Positions 35,291-47,168 of a stretch of 64,000 nt of DNA are shown piece after piece; the first letter of the stretch is position 1, and each line of letters starts with the position of its first letter. A program made the position numbers and the translations under genes. Under the pieces are notes generated by a model. That model was given only the letters and a program-made list of their open reading frames with translations, ran no database searches and was not told the origin of the DNA. Source of the DNA: Asterias rubens (Eukaryota > Echinodermata > Asteroidea > Forcipulatida > Asteriidae); assembly GCF_902459465.1 (NCBI RefSeq), contig NC_047077.1, positions 620,001-684,000 of the forward strand. Direction: 5' to 3'.

Positions 35291-36351
35291 AATGAATGCT
35301 ACAATAATGTTGGAGTGCCATGAGCGACACTGAATGGGTCAGGGCAAAATTGAGCGCTCTCTCTTAAGCCTATTATTATTATTAAATGGTAACTGGAAAA
35401 CAAACAAAAACTGTGAGAGCACAGCCATTAATAGCAGGCTAATTCCACATGTACGTAGTATTGGAGTAGGTCTATTCTGTAGAACACAGTGTTGAGGACT
35501 TATTTTACAGTAGAACATTGTGGTGATTGCAAACTACACTGTAATCTTGGTAATAACTTGTAAGACACCTGTATGTGTATTAAAAAGTACATTACAGTAT
35601 CTTCTGTTCCAAGTTCGCCAACACCCCTTGCTAATGTAGTATCCTCACCCTAAACCTTTAACCCCAACCTTAGACCAGACCTACATACGGTACAATGTGT
35701 AACCCTTACCCTAACCCAGCCTACCCCTAGCGTGAAGATCAGAAAGAGTTATCAGGAGGGGTTATAATAATAAATTTTGTGGAACATTTTGTGGCAGTTA
35801 ATCTTGGTAGAAATTTTGAATTTTATTTACAAACTTCATGATCCAAAGGTAAAATTACAGAGTCATTACAGTAGTTTAAAATTACATTTTATGTAAAATA
35901 TTTAAAAAGTACACCTCAAATATCAAAAATAAATTATATAAGAAAAACAGAATGCACCTTCACCAATGTATAAAACAAAAACAGAACCACATTTACTGAA
36001 GAAACACCTCACTAAAGAAAAGGGAAAAGGGAATTTCATACTTTAGAGAGGGCAGGGCAATTTCCATTTCACGAACAGCACTTCCATTGGAAAATCTTAA
36101 ACTTTATGGGAAACATCTGAAGGGGCAGGCACCAAGGCCAAGACTAGGGGCAACAAACATGATGTAGGGCAGTGGCCCCTGGGGCCTCCATGCATGTAAA
36201 TCTGGACAGGCCTTGGAGTGTCAGGGGAAGGACGGTCAACCCTTAAAAGATCAATGCTTTTTTAATGCACTGGACCAAGTTCTGGTGTTGTCAGCAGCAG
36301 AGTGTGAGTTAAAACCCTGGTCATGAAACAAGTGTGCACCTGAGTTGTGGG

Positions 36352-36625
36352 GAGACGGGTCTTTTTCTTCAGCTGCGCCACGCATCTCAAACTCTCTACC
36401 ACTTAATCTTAAATCTTGCCTTTGTACCACAACATTCAAATCTCTTCTCAAAACTTATCTTATGTCACAGGTTTTCAAGGACTAATTTTGTTGTGTCTGT
36501 TTTTCTTTGTTTTGTTTTGTTTGTTGTTGGTTTTTTACTGCACCTTGAACACCCAGCAGGGTGGATACATGTACGTGCGCATTACAAGTCTTATTATTTA
36601 TTATTATTAATTGATTATGATTAAT
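36352..36625 (+). mobile_element. LINE 3' fragment
   Basis: The frame ending at TAA 36483-36485 reads SFSSAAPRISNSLP and TTTFKSLLKTYLM, matching the RxFS.AAP.LWNSLP and FK..LKT.L end of L2/RTE-type reverse transcriptase ORFs (W replaced by S). Its 3' UTR ends TGCGCATTACAAGTCTTATT with ATT repeats. The same 3' tail is inserted in a family A MITE at 23697. Confidence 0.7.
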
Positions 36626-36954
36626 ACCTCACTGTGTATCTTTTGTTACAAAAAAAGAATCTTCAAACTTTTGACTTTGTTTCATGTTGTATGTAAATGT
36701 TAGATTTCATATAAAGACATGATTTATAAATACCCTCTTTGTTTTTGTGTTCAAATAAAAACAGTTTATTGTGATTGATGAAGTCCAGGGTTCTCCCCAG
36801 AATTATTCAAAACTATAGAGCAGTTTCGAAACACACTGAATGATTAAAAATGTCAAAGCATTCATAAACTGGGAATTTCAATTTGGAAAGGGCAAGGCCA
36901 ATTTCATTTTGCAAAGGGCAATACATCTTAAAGTTTATTGGAAAATGTTGAAGG

Positions 36955-38525
36955 GACACCCAAGGCCAAGACCACTGGGGGCAACAGCAGCCAAGACCAC
37001 TGTGGGCAACAGAGGCCAAGACCACTGGGGGCAACAGAGGCCAAGACCACTGGGGACAACAGAGGCCAAGACCACTCGGGGCAACAGAAGCCAAGACCAC
37101 TGGGGCAACAGAGGCAAAGACCACTGGGGCAACAGAGGCCAAGACCACTGGGGCAACAGAGGCCAAGACCACTGGGGCAACAGAGGCAAAGACCACTGGG
37201 GCAACAGAGGCAAAGACCAGTGGGGCAACAGAGGCCAAGACCACTGGGGCAACAGAGGCCAAGACCACTGGGGCAACAGAGGCAAAGACCACTGGGGGCA
37301 ACGAAGGACAAGACCACTGGGGGCAACAGAGGCCAAGACCACTGGGGGCAACAGAGGCCAAGACCACTGGGGGCAACAGAGGCCAAGACCACTGGGGGGC
37401 AACAGAGGCCAAGACCACTGGGGCAACAGAGGCCAAGACCACTGGGGCAACAGAGGCAAAGACCACTGGGGCAACAGAGGCAAAGACCAGTGGGGCAACA
37501 GAGGCCAAGACCACTGGGGCAACAGAGGCCAAGACCACTGGGGGGCAACAGAGGCCAAGACCACTGGGGCAACAGAAGCCAAGACCACTGGGGCAACAGA
37601 GGCAAAGACCACTGGGGCAACAGAGGCAAAGACCAGTGGGGCAACAGAGGCCAAGACCACTGGGGCAACAGAGGCCAAGACCACTGGGGCAACAGAGGCA
37701 AAGACCACTGGGGGCAACGAAGGACAAGACCACTGGGGGCAACAGAGGCCAAGACCACTGGGGGCAACAGAGGCCAAGACCACTGGGGGCAACAGAGGCC
37801 AAGACCACTGGGGGGCAACAGAGGCCAAGACCACTGGGGCAACAGAGGCCAAGACCACTGGGGGCAACAGAGGCCAAGACCACTGGGGCAACAGAGGCCA
37901 AGACCACTGGGGGAAACAGAGGCCAAGACCACTGGGGGCAACATAGGCCAAGACCACTGGGGGAAACAGAGGCCAAGACAACTGGGGGCAACAGAGGCCA
38001 AGACCACTGGGGGCAACAGAGGCCAAGACCACTGGGGGCAACAGAGGCCAAGACCACTGGGGGCAACAGAGGCCAAGACCACTGGGGGCAACAGAGGCCA
38101 AGACCACTGGGGGCAACAGAGGCCAAGACCACTGGGGGCAACAGAGGCCAAGACCACTGGGGGCAACAGAGGCCAAGACCACTGGGGGCAACAGATGCCA
38201 AGACCACTGGGGGCAACAGAGGCCAAGACCACTGGGGCAACAGAGGCCAAGACCACTGGGGGAAACAGAGGCCAAGACCACTGGAGGCAACATAGGCCAA
38301 GACCACTGGGGGAAACAGAGGCCAAGACAACTGGGGGCAACAGAGGCCAAGACCACTGGGGCAACAGAGGCCAAGACCACTGGGGGCAACAGAGGCCAAG
38401 ACCACTGGGGGCAACAGAGGCCAAGACCACTGGGGGCAACAGAGGCCAAGACCACTGGGGGCAACAGAGGCCAAGACCACTGGGGGAAACAGAGGCCAAG
38501 ACCACTGGAGGAAACATAGGCCATG
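36955..38525. repeat. Minisatellite, 24-26-bp unit, about 63 copies
   Basis: Units GCAACAGAGGCCAAGACCAC plus TGGG. The unit length is set by the G run: four, five or six G give 24, 25 or 26 bp. Variants (CAAAGACC, ACCAGTGG, CGAAGGACAAG, GAAACA, CATAGG) recur in order at ~270-410-bp spacing, showing larger blocks were copied. Long frames on both strands result from the repeat and are not counted as genes. Confidence 0.97.
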
Positions 38526-38689
38526 GCCTATAAGTTAGCATCCGTGCTAACTTATAACTAATAATATTGTCCTTGTATTCCTTCCAGTCTACTATTGCCG
38601 GGAGGATCAAGGATAACAATTATTGCTATGATGAGGTCATAACAGAGTACAAGTTAACATTAATCAATAGGGTCGGACAGTTAGAATAA

Positions 38690-38990
38690 TTCAATTCACT
38701 TTATTTTCAATTCCAAACAAATAAATAATAAAGAACTATTTATACTAAGTATTACTATCGTGACCAATCAAATAAATAAAGTGTTCTGTACAACATTTTT
38801 AGACATTGTTTTCAAATTGTTTATTTACCTTACATTACAACATTACAAAGTCCAAACAAAAACTTCCCGCCCCCACACATCGTGACCATGCCCACCTTTT
38901 TTAGAAAACAAATGGGAAAAAAACTTTTCTGTTTATCAATCATTTCTGACCTCCACTTTAAAACTTTGAACATTTAAAACTTGTCTAGAT
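38690..38990. other. Flank between arrays, possible LINE tail remnant
   Basis: TTCAATTCACTTTATTTTCA at 38690 resembles the LINE tail at 34165. Beyond that, AT-rich DNA without recognised content. Confidence 0.3.
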
Positions 38991-38995
38991 TATCT

Positions 38996-39278
38996 AGATG
39001 TAGTTGCGATAACGTAACCCTCCTCCTGACGGCCACCAGGCCGGAGGGTTACGAGATTCTTTCGAGCGGCAAATGACAATCTGGTCCAACACGTATAATT
39101 TTGACAGCTAGTCACCAGATTTGCCCCATTTTTACCACTTTCCAAAATCATGACACAAATTCTAGCTGTCAAAATTATACTTGTTGGACCAGATTGTCAT
39201 TTGCCGCTCGAAAGAATCTCAAAACCCTCCGGCCTAGCGGCCGTCAGGAGGAGGGTTACGTTATCGCAACTAACCTAG
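38996..39278. repeat. Fold-back element with ~110-bp inverted arms
   Basis: Left arm from TAGTTGCGATAACGTAACCC to TATAATTTTGACAGCTAG; right arm from CTAGCTGTCAAAATTATAC to GGGTTACGTTATCGCAACTA; near-perfect complement over about 110 bp, with a ~55-bp loop. Confidence 0.95.
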
Positions 39279-39439
39279 ACTAAGCTCTACGTAAAGATGC
39301 TGCAAGTGTAGCGTTATGTACAGGGGAGGGCTAAAGTGGCTGGGCAGGGTCACAATACAAATCACTGTGGCAAACAACCCATCCTAAGTTAAGACGAATC
39401 TTAATGCTTTGTGAAATCGTACACTTGTCCGTCTTTTTT

Positions 39440-40335
39440 CCGTTTCGGCATTGTCGATCCCATCCATATTTTCCAGTTTCCAGCGGATCCCGATAGTGAC
39501 TCTTTCCCAGTCCCGTTTATATCCCGTTTCGTTTATTTTGTTCCCGTTCAGTTTATTATTTTCTGTTCTGTATAGTTTTCAAACCCCTTTGCTCCCCCCC
39601 CCTCACCAGCCTCGTTCATTTTTCCCCCCAACTCCCTGTCCAACCGTGTGCCCCATAACCCTATGATCCCGTCCCATATCTAACCCACGCCTCCGTGCCT
39701 CTCCCGTCCCCGTGATCCCCTGCATTGGCATTGTTCTTTGCTTGCCACTGTTTGCCCATAACTCATATTTTCCAGTTTTGCACGGGTCCCGTTTTGTTTC
39801 CCGTTTAATGGGCTTGATTTCCCCCACTCAGTTTAATATTTTCCTGTCCCATGTCCCATATCACGATAGTCCCTTTTAATTTTGTTCAATCCCTACCTCA
39901 GCCCTGTTCATTTTCCCCGTCATTTCTATTTTTGCCGTTTCCCTGTCCCCCGTTCCACAGACGTACCACTTTGTGCCCCTACATCCTTTCCCCGTCCGGA
40001 ATCTAACCCGTGCCTCCTTCCCGTCATCCCGCACGTGAATTGTTCTCTGCACTTTTTGCCGTACCATAACTTTCTTGTTCCCTGCGGGTCCTGCCAGTCA
40101 GGTGGTTCTCCGTTTCGTGTATTTTTCTCTGTCCAGTTTTTTTTCTTCCTGTGTCCAATGTCATCATTAGTCCCTTTTTCATTTTCCTCTTTCCGTATTA
40201 TTTTTCCAGCCCCTTTACTAATGTTCCCTACAATTTTTGCCGTTCACCCGCCCTCTTCCAACAGACGTACCACACTACATGCCACTTCCATCTCCCTGTC
40301 CCCACAATGTGCTCTAATAACCCCCTACAGCCTTC
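39440..40335. repeat. Degenerate ~300-bp tandem repeat, pyrimidine-rich
   Basis: Three diverged units. Marker series: CATATTTTCCAG..TTCCAGCGGATCCCG at 39464, CATATTTTCCAGTTTTGCAC then GGGTCCCG at 39765, CATAACTTTCTTGTTCCCTG then CGGGTCCTG at 40067. Also TCTAACCCACGCCTCCGTGC (39678) against TCTAACCCGTGCCTCCTTCC (40002). Strongly C+T on the plus strand. Confidence 0.7.
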
Positions 40336-40599
40336 GTCACATCACAAAGGACGCTTGCCCTCAACCACAAAGTTATACACGCTCGCGCTTTGACTGTGAC
40401 GTCACAAACAACACATGCCCCAACCCACGGGTACCCCGAAATTTATCCAGGACGCATCATTTTAGCAGGGTGCGGGCACCACTTGCCAAACAACAATGGC
40501 GGCGCCCATGCGATTTAACTTTTAAGCACTTTTATAATATAGATGTTGAACGGGTTCTGTTTATCACAACTGGACTTGACTGATGTCTGTCAACATCAC

Positions 40600-41415
40600 T
40601 GCCACTCTGTGTGTCACTGACACTGTCAGTGGTCACGTTCGTACAGCAGTGTCACTCCTGTCTATTCACTTCTCTGTGATTGGTGACTTTTTTGTCACTT
40701 GGTCAGTAATTTCTTTATAAATTATTGTCAATTAATTCCCGTTGTTATTCTTTGGTTGCCCTTTATAATTTATTTATTGTTTGTTGGAAAGGTAAACCAT
40801 AACTGGTAATATAAACATTAACAACATGAAATTTAGTTAAGTCTGATATTGGGAGTCTGATATCGTGACGTGTCCTGAAATCTCAGAATCTGATTCCGAG
40901 TGACAGTGAATGGTCGCCAGAGCAGAGCAGATGGGTTTATATTTTACCTACCTGTGGTGGCAATATCCGAGTACATGTGATCTGCTGGGGCAGGCAAGCC
41001 GTTGTTATCCATCTTTCTGGCTTCAAAGTGTCCTTTCAAAACCGAGGAGTTTGTTCAATTTAGCGAAAATTCACCTGGAAAAGAGGTCCACACATGAATT
41101 TCTATAATTTTTCATTCACGTCCCAATATGATTTCAGATAATTTAACGTGTATATGATGTTTATCTTTTCATCACTTTATAATTATTTACCTGTAGATCG
41201 TGATTTAATTCAGCCTTCGTCACCAATGAACTATTTTTTTTAAGTAAAAAGACAACAATAAATACTAGATTTTATATACGTCTTTTCAAATAAATATCAT
41301 TAGATATAAAATATATCATTTGGTTATTCAATGTTAATATTATTTTTACTTTATAGCCAAATAATATATTGTTAAATATATATTTTATTCACAGTAACGA
41401 TAAATTTTTTTCAAG
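40600..41415. promoter_or_regulatory. Probable promoter-containing 5' flank of SF3B6
   Basis: AT-rich 800 bp before the ATG at 41416, no clear TATA-initiator pair. The assignment is by position only. Confidence 0.3.
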
Positions 41416-44400
41416 ATGGCGATGCAAGCAGCCCGTCGACAGAATGTAAGAAAAACAAATAACCTAAAAATGCATATTTCGGAGGATCGTGTTAAAGTAT
41501 AAACATATCTGACGTGTGCATGTACCTTTCAATAACACTTATGTTAATAAAAAAATGTCAATATCATCCATTTCTATGTATATTATGTTATGTTGAATAA
41601 CGATCGATGACTTCTTCGTTTTTCTTTTGCTGTTGACGCGTTGGTCATGCTGGTGTTGTACACATGTGGCATGCATCCAATCCATGGCACAGTGTTGTGT
41701 GACTGTGTGTGGACTGTGGGTAGTTGGGTAATTCACCACTGCTGTCCAGTCACTGTCCCCTGTGTGAGGGTCGAGTTTGTCCACTCCTACCGTTCAAAGA
41801 AAAATATTTCCATATCATGCAACCACCTTTTCATTTATTTTAAACTAAGTAAAAAGAAAAGTAAAGTAGGCTAAATCTATTTTCTCACAATTTACATCCA
41901 AAATTTGCAAAAAATGAGATTGAGAATAGAGAATAGAATTACAATTAGAATGAAAATGTAAAAGAAATAGTGAAAAAGTGGTAACACTACAGGGCAGGAA
42001 ATGGAAATCTTTTCATCAATCCTGTTCAAAAGGTTTTGACCGTCAGTTTACACACCTACCAGCAGAGAGAGCTCTTTTTTAAAACTCGCCAAATTGAGGC
42101 TCAATATGTTTTTATGAAATGTGTTCTTTGTTGGGAGCACAGACTAACTTAATCAACTAAAAAGAAGATCTGAGCTATGTTAGTCAGTGTCTTTGTGAGC
42201 ATTTTTATTTCCAAAAAATCACTCCGCAAATATTAAAGGACAACCAAAAAAGCATTAATTTAAAATTGCTGCAAGGAAGCATTGTTTGCATTTAAAGGTC
42301 TTGTGATAAAGCCCTTCTTTACTTTTAATTTTAAATCCTTCTGACCATGGTAGGCCGGAGGACGAAGACATTTTCTGTGCAAAATTGCTGGCTGAAATAA
42401 TTCTTTTACATTTGTATTAATATGTTTTGTTATTTTTCTAATCCTTTTATTACCTCTTGCACAGGTGAGATTACCGCCAGAAGTTAACCGCATTCTGTAC
42501 ATCCGTAATCTCCCATACAAGATCACTGCAGAGGAGATGTATGATATATTTGGGAAGTATGGCGCAATAAGACAGATCAGAGTGTAAGTATTTCTGCCTT
42601 CTTAAAAAAAAAATTATAAAGTAAACAAATCCACCAAAAGGTACTCAAAAGCTCAAGGCACTGTAACAAAGGAAGAGAAAAAAACCAAAAGCCAAAAGAA
42701 AATTCAGTTAGAAACTGAATGCTTTTGTCCTTTCTTTTAAGTCTTATCCTTGGTAATAGACAATAATATCAGAGCTTGGTTCTTTATTATTTTAATAAGG
42801 GATTCAAAATGCATGAAGGGGTATTAGGCAAACAGACTGGAAGGCCTTGTTCTTGATATTTTTACCGAAGCAAAGTCAAGTTAAATTTATCAAGAATCAG
42901 GCCTCACCATGTTTAAACAACTATTTTAAAGTCACCTGGAAATATAATTTTTTTTTCTTTCAAACATAAAAACATAATTTTTTTAGTAATTGTTTTTCAT
43001 GATTTATATGTTTAAAAAAATATATAAAGTTGTTTGGGGGGCTGACTCCGCCTACCCCTTTTGTGACGTCAATCGAGGCAGACTTTGCCTGCAATGCGTA
43101 AAGTAAACACACGTGCAAAGTACATGTACGTCCAAGTCGTGAGTTGGTACATTTCAAAAAGTGTTTTTCTGCATTCAGCAGCAATACACCTTTGAAACGT
43201 ACAAACTCACATCTTGGTCCGTACATGTACTTTGCTATTGTGTTTACTCTACACATTACAGGCAAAGTCTGCCTCGATTTACGTCACGAACAGCGCCCTC
43301 TCGGGTCGGGGTCTACTCTTAAATTTGTAAATAACATAAGAACTGATTTTTTTTAAACCTTAGTTAACTGTTTATTCACTCATCAAAACACATATATTAG
43401 TGACAAAAGCTTTATTTTGAAAAAATACCACTTCCAGGTGACTTTAAAGCGAATTTTAACACACTTTGATTTACATTCATACCTTTCCGTTAAAAGCATA
43501 CAAAAACCCTAATAAAAATCGTCATGTTGGTCTAATACTGATAGATAAAATAGACTAGTACTAGTAGTAGCACTTAGAGAAAAAATGTAAATGTTGACAA
43601 CAAATCTGACAGTTTAGCCAAAACCATCAACTCGGTGTTGAATTTCCATGCCATTGAATAGCTCATCTCTTAATTTTCAAACTGTTACGTGCAAGTTTCA
43701 TTTTTGCGCGCCCAACAAATCATCTAATAGTGCTCTATTTTGACTAAATAAGGTCAGGTATTTTTTAAGCACTTAAATGATGAACATAATTTTAGAGATG
43801 CATTGTTTAGCAACAGACAGCTCAGGATAGAGTGAAATGGAGAATTGGTGAAAAGTTTAGTTTTTCCCCCTACATGGAGTGAAATAGGCTAGAAAGAAGA
43901 ATTGTGTTCATATACCATGTTTAAACGTGGTCATGTGTCCAAACAGAAGGAAAAACTGACCTATATTTTGGCAAAAAAAAACGAAATTGGTGTTCTGTGC
44001 TTAGAAGGGGAAAAAACTTGGTTAGATGCCACAAAGTAATGGCATTGCCTTAACCATTTGTGTGTTATAAACGCCTTACGGCGTCTTCCGTCCTTGTGAA
44101 GGGGAGTGCTAACCTTCTCTCCTTTCATACAACACATCTGTTTAAAATGCCGCCAGTCGTATATATACACCAATATTCCCTGAAAAAATATACTCATGGG
44201 TGTTAACAACAAAAATTGGTAGAATTCATGATTTTTTCAAATTGCAGGTTATCCACCTTCCAAATAAATTTGGGCAAGAGCCTTTATTTTTGTGCATCCT
44301 GCAATGTATTTTTAGAAAGAATCTATGGCGTCAATTTGTATTTATGAGGGTTTTTCTTCTTTACTTAGGCATGCTGGGAAATATGCAAATTAGCATGACT

Positions 44401-45832
44401 CAGCAATTTTGTATGCTGGAATATTGCACATGAGTTGAATTGGATTGCATTGGTTGCAATGGATTGCATTGATATTGTTTGAACTCAAACTAATAATGGG
44501 GGATTTTTTGTGTTTTTTTATTAATCATTTGATCAATAATTTCTTTGTTTTAACAGTTTAAAGAGGAATTGTGCTAAATGAATGCTATTTGTGCACACTA
44601 TGAACTTGCAGAACTTTTGATATGTTTATGTTTCAGGTTGAGTTTTAGAAAAGGGCACATTGATGGAAAGTGGCTGGAATAGTATTCTACGATATGGATA
44701 TTCCCTCCAAAAATCTTTTAAGCATACTTTGTTTGCATAATTAATGAGCTTAAATTAAAAAAGCTTAAAAATACCAAGCCAGTGACCAGCACCTCTACAA
44801 AGCCTCAAAGGATGTCCCCTGAAACCCACCCCATAGTTAAAAACCACCCATCCCACTACATTAAAATAATAAAAAAGTTGTGACCAAGCAAGACATAATT
44901 TTTAAAATATAACTTGCAATGACTCATTATTTTTCCATTTTTTTCCCTCAGTTTGTCTGGAGTTCAAACTTTCTTTATCCACCAACATCCCTCAAACTTT
45001 TGGGCGCTAACCAGATCTGTATACCTTGTCCAATGACAACAAGTGCACTGATAATTCCTTCAAGTTCAGGCCATCCAATTCATTATTGTTGTTGTATATT
45101 TGTATTTTCCAGTGGTACCAACCCAGACACCAAAGGAACAGCATATGTTGTGTATGAAGACATCTTTGATGCTAAGAATGCATGCGATCATCTCTCAGGT
45201 TTCAATGTCTGTGGCCGGTACCTCGTTGTCCTGTACTACCAACCTAACAGAGTAAGCTTTTTAATCCTACTTGTAACTTTCATGCCAGTTTTACCTTTTA
45301 TTCTAAATTTCTGTTAGTAAATAACATTCAATTTTGCCTGACATTTTGCCTGACTTTGCCCGTCTTTTGGTAAATTTCCAATATTAATTAATCATATGGG
45401 GGGACACTCACACAGGGGGGACAAAATCACCTACAACACCAGTCTTCAAAAGACCGATCCATTAGGCTCCACCCACGACGCACGTGTGAGCAAGAACACG
45501 TGAGCCTCTCCAATGCCTTTCTGCACAATCTGCCGCGCGCGCCAAGCATACGCACACGCATGTCGGACCTTATTTGTTGGACCTTCGCTGCGTTGTGATT
45601 GGTCAGTACGCAATGGGGCGGAGCTTAATGGATTGGTCTATTAAGAAGAGTACACTTTCTTTTAAAAAGGTTGAAAATTAAGTTTTGTAGTAACGGCTAT
45701 AACAAATTTTGCTACCTTTTTATTTCCTTCTCTCCCATCCAGGCGTTCAAGAAGCTCGACCAGGCCAAGAAACAAGCGGAACTGGACAAGATGAAAGCAA
45801 AATATGGACTAAGTACGCCGGAAATGAAGTAG
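41416..45832 (+). CDS. SF3B6: Splicing factor 3B subunit 6 (p14, branch-point contacting RRM protein)
   Basis: SF3B6 is a small RRM protein of the U2 snRNP SF3b complex that lies next to the branch-point adenosine and binds SF3B1. Exons: 41416-41445, 42465-42583, 45113-45251, 45743-45832, all with AG/GT ends and consistent phase, 125 residues, the same length as the human protein. Key segments: MAMQAARR start, [19 protein letters not shown] with RNP2 at residues 20-26 including the conserved Tyr22, [16 protein letters not shown]1 [18 protein letters not shown] at about 57-74, and [17 protein letters not shown]. The last ~30 residues are lysine-rich and diverge, as is usual for the family. Intron 2 (42584-45112) contains a 520-bp inverted-repeat element. 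Conservation is high enough that the family call is essentially certain. Confidence 0.97.
42927..43447. repeat. Inverted-repeat element in SF3B6 intron 2
   Basis: TTTAAAGTCACCTGGAA on the left and TTCCAGGTGACTTTAAA on the right; inner arms include GAGGCAGACTTTGCCTG and CAGGCAAAGTCTGCCTC, plus CAAAGTACATGTACG. About 520 bp. Confidence 0.85.
45440..45655. repeat. Inverted-repeat element, family G, in SF3B6 intron 3
   Basis: AAGACCGATCCATTAGGCTC on the left and GAGCTTAATGGATTGGTCTA on the right; centre with GACGCACGTGTGAGCAAGAA and GCGCGCGCC. A half copy is at 62573-62668. Confidence 0.8.
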
Positions 45833-46489
45833 CAGACTACAAACCCCAGAAACTTTTCAATTTGTATAAATATGTACATTCAGCAAGATGTTGATAGTGC
45901 AAAGACCTGCTGCGAGTCGGAACAGCTCTCATTTATGGCAACAAACTGCCAATGGATGATAGGGACTATATAAACTGCTCATGGGGCTAGCACTTCGCTG
46001 CAATTTGGCAACAGTTGTTACCAGACCATGGTTGTCCCAATTATAAAGTAGGTCCCACGCAGTGACCAACTATGGCTTCAGCATTGGGTACCAGGATTTA
46101 TGGATGGACACCTTGACATGCCCGATGTGCTTCTTACTTCCTATTGATGACGGATTTGTGAAACGTTAAACCTCCACCATCCTGCGCTCATAGGTCATCA
46201 AATTTGTTTAATTCATTGTTTTTTTAGTTTTTTTTTAAGGAGTTGCTGGCCCTTATTGGAAGTAGAGACGAATCTTTACTGAAATGTGTTGGTTTTGATT
46301 GGATGTCTTTCTCTTTCATAGAGATTGACGAATATTGAAGGTATTTCTTATGCTCTTGGTAAGGCTTTGGTTTCTTAAAGTAAACAAATCAAGTAATTTT
46401 TAACCCTTTTACGGACCATTCACTTGAGTATAATCATCACAAAACGCCCAGACATATCAAATTTCGAGAGTGAAAATGACAATCAGATA

Positions 46490-46915
46490 TAACATCAAAC
46501 ATAAAAAGTAGTTTTGTTTTAGAAATTTGGATGCTATGTTAACATACTACATTAAGATAATTTCATATCCGGATATGACCTTTACTTTGACCTCTTTATG
46601 TAAACAGAAGTAGGCCAAACCTTGTGGGCGTCTTGATACAAGCCACTTAAGGCTGCTTTGGTCACGAAAGGGTTTATGAAGATTAAAGAAGAAACAGAAG
46701 GAGGGAGACTTAGTAACTTAGTAGTTTTGTGTTTAGAAATTGGGATACTATGTTAACATGCTAGATTAGATAATTTCATATCTTTTACTTTGACCTCTTT
46801 ATGTGACCAGAAGTAGGCCAAACCTTGGGGGCGTTTTGATACAAGCCGCTTGTTTGTGGCTGCTATGGTCTCTATTAAAAGGTTAAAGAAGAAACGGAAG
46901 GAGGGAGACTTAGTA
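46490..46915. repeat. Tandem duplication of ~215 bp in the SF3B6 3' UTR
   Basis: TAGAAATTTGGATGCTATGT to GGAGGGAGACTTAGTAAC (46519-46712) is repeated as TAGAAATTGGGATACTATGT to GGAGGGAGACTTAGTAAC (46734-46918). Both have TTTACTTTGACCTCTTTATG and AGAAGTAGGCCAAACCTTG. Diverged relatives: 23470-23612 and 55905-56085. Confidence 0.85.
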
Positions 46916-47162
46916 ACATACCTAAAAGTTGCCAGAAGCAGTTGACTAGTCCAGTTCTTGTAAGACCGACACCGAAGTATGAAAGTAGACCTCCTGGCAT
47001 GATGTTACTCGAGCTCCGGAGCAGGGCCTTAATAGCTGTGCATTTCCATTGTTGAATCGGCGTTTTACCTGTAGTGTAAATGACAGTGGGATGTTTATCA
47101 GATGGTTTTATTGATTTAATTTCTCGTTGGAAGTGTAACATGTTGACTAAGAAAAACTTTGT

Positions 47163-47168
47163 AATAAA
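47163..47168 (+). terminator. Candidate polyadenylation signal of SF3B6
   Basis: AATAAA about 1.3 kb after the SF3B6 stop, followed within 40 bases by a T/GT-rich stretch, before the next gene starts at 48129. It would give a long 3' UTR containing a ~215-bp direct duplication. Earlier sites are possible. Confidence 0.4.

Noticed and set aside
36813..38619. Very long open frames (over 500 codons) on both strands
   Set aside because: They are translations of the 24-26-bp minisatellite in several frames at once, with no start context, splice signals or domain.
39882..40583. 233-codon plus-strand frame
   Set aside because: Low-complexity Phe/Pro/Ser translation of a pyrimidine-rich tandem repeat.
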